NCBI GenBank assembly: GCA_034211175.1
Contig: JAXHUH010000201.1
Span: 1-21,463 of the forward strand
Direction of reading: 5' to 3'
DNA: 21,463 nt
Source of the DNA: JAXHUH01 sp034211175
GTDB lineage: Bacteria; Actinomycetota; Acidimicrobiia; Acidimicrobiales; CAIXPF01
The position numbers and the translations under genes were made by a program. Numbering within the stretch: the first letter of the stretch is position 1; every line of letters starts with the position of its first letter. Below the pieces are notes generated by a model, which saw nothing but the letters and a program-made list of their open reading frames with translations, searched no databases and was not told the origin of the DNA. Shown piece after piece: positions 20,900 to 21,463 of this stretch.

Positions 20900-21463
20900 G
20901 TGAGCGACGACCTTGAGCTGCTGGGCGAGGCGCTGCCCGGCTACGAGATCGGCGGCGAGATCGGTCGCGGCGGATGGGGCATCGTCTACGACGCGACCCA
21001 CCGTCGGTTGGGCCGCCGCGTCGCCGTGAAGGTCCTGGCCCGTCACGCCGGCGAGGACCCGACGCTGCGGGAGCAGTTCATCGAGGAGGCCCGCTTCGTC
21101 GCCAGCCTCGACCACCCCCACGTCGTGCCCGTCTACGACTTCGTCGAGCACCGGGGCGCGTTCCTGATCGTGATGGAGCTGCTCGCGGGCGGCACCCTGT
21201 GGGGGCGGTTCCACGCCCAGGGCATCATGTCCGACGAGGCGTGCGCGGTGACGCTGGCGGTGTGCACGGCCCTGCAGATGGCCCATGCCCAGCGCCGGCT
21301 CCACCGCGACGTGAAGCCGGAGAACGTGCTCTACGGCCGGGCCGGGGTGGTGAAGCTGTCGGACTTCGGGGTCGCCAAGGTGCTGGGCCTCGGCAGCGGG
21401 CGCCACACCGAGGTGGTCGGCACGCCCGTGTACATGGCCCCCGAGCACGCCACCGGCGCGGTC
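20900..21463 (+). CDS. Ser/Thr protein kinase, N-terminal part (truncated by window end)
   Basis: An open frame of 188 codons reaches the window edge without a stop. It holds the Hanks-type kinase landmarks in order: the glycine loop EIGRGGWGIVY (20-30), VAVK with K44, the helix-C Glu near 62-63 (FIEEARFVASLDHPHVV), LHRDVKPENVLY with H135-R136-D137, DFG at 155-157, and GTPVYMAPE (about 174-182). As an RD kinase it is probably autophosphorylated in the activation loop. The GTG at 20900 is the first start in frame; the ATG at 20890 is out of frame. Any C-terminal membrane or sensor domain lies beyond the window. Confidence 0.9.
   Translation, partial: MSDDLELLGEALPGYEIGGEIGRGGWGIVYDATHRRLGRRVAVKVLARHAGEDPTLREQFIEEARFVASLDHPHVVPVYDFVEHRGAFLIVMELLAGGTLWGRFHAQGIMSDEACAVTLAVCTALQMAHAQRRLHRDVKPENVLYGRAGVVKLSDFGVAKVLGLGSGRHTEVVGTPVYMAPEHATGAV

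Overview
The window is a GC-rich (roughly 70% or more), densely packed chromosomal segment from an actinobacterium. Frequent GTG starts, ATGA/GTGA stop-start overlaps, several probably leaderless genes, a DHA2 transporter with its TetR regulator, vapBC, an actinobacterial-type HhH-GPD protein and a FadE-like acyl-CoA dehydrogenase fit this. The overall flavour suggests Acidimicrobiia/Ilumatobacter-like relatives, but that placement is inference. The first ~112 bases are about 21% GC and switch abruptly to the GC-rich composition of the rest, which looks like a chimeric or misassembled contig end.

Layout from left to right. (1) 201-4600, minus strand: a tightly packed run read as mgtE-like Mg2+ transporter -> uppP -> XRE/cupin regulator -> PLP decarboxylase, with 4-bp overlaps or short gaps throughout. 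(2) 4798-5471, minus: a vapB-vapC toxin-antitoxin pair with a probable leaderless promoter and 15-bp tandem repeats upstream. (3) 5595-11454, minus: a four-gene run headed by an RNase HI fused to a YpsA-like SLOG domain, followed by an amidase and the two hydantoinase/oxoprolinase subunits HyuA and HyuB. (4) 11543-13616, plus: a DHA2-type efflux pump and its TetR repressor, with a perfect 14-bp palindrome in the promoter shared with the divergent RNase H gene. (5) 13688-15343: an HhH-GPD protein (plus) converging on an alpha/beta-hydrolase-fold protein that lacks its nucleophile, preceded by a small unknown gene (both minus).

(6) 15344-15911 is a gene-poor, strongly structured block: tandem repeat, a 12-bp perfect hairpin, a long-range stem, a copy of the 16S 3'-end/anti-Shine-Dalgarno sequence, and an inverted-repeat pair resembling IS ends. 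(7) 15912-17756, plus: a membrane-anchored extracellular protein with DUF11-like beta domains, convergent with a small membrane-anchored unknown (17809-18411, minus). (8) 18567-19682, minus: an acyl-CoA dehydrogenase, divergent from a metallo-beta-lactamase-fold hydrolase, a small unknown and the start of a Ser/Thr protein kinase that runs off the window (plus).

Most of the window is ordinary metabolism, transport and stress functions. The least expected items are the RNase HI-SLOG fusion at the head of the hydantoinase-type operon, the structured block at 15.4-15.8 kb, and two or three enzymes that have lost canonical catalytic residues. No rRNA, tRNA, CRISPR array, prophage or complete insertion sequence was seen.
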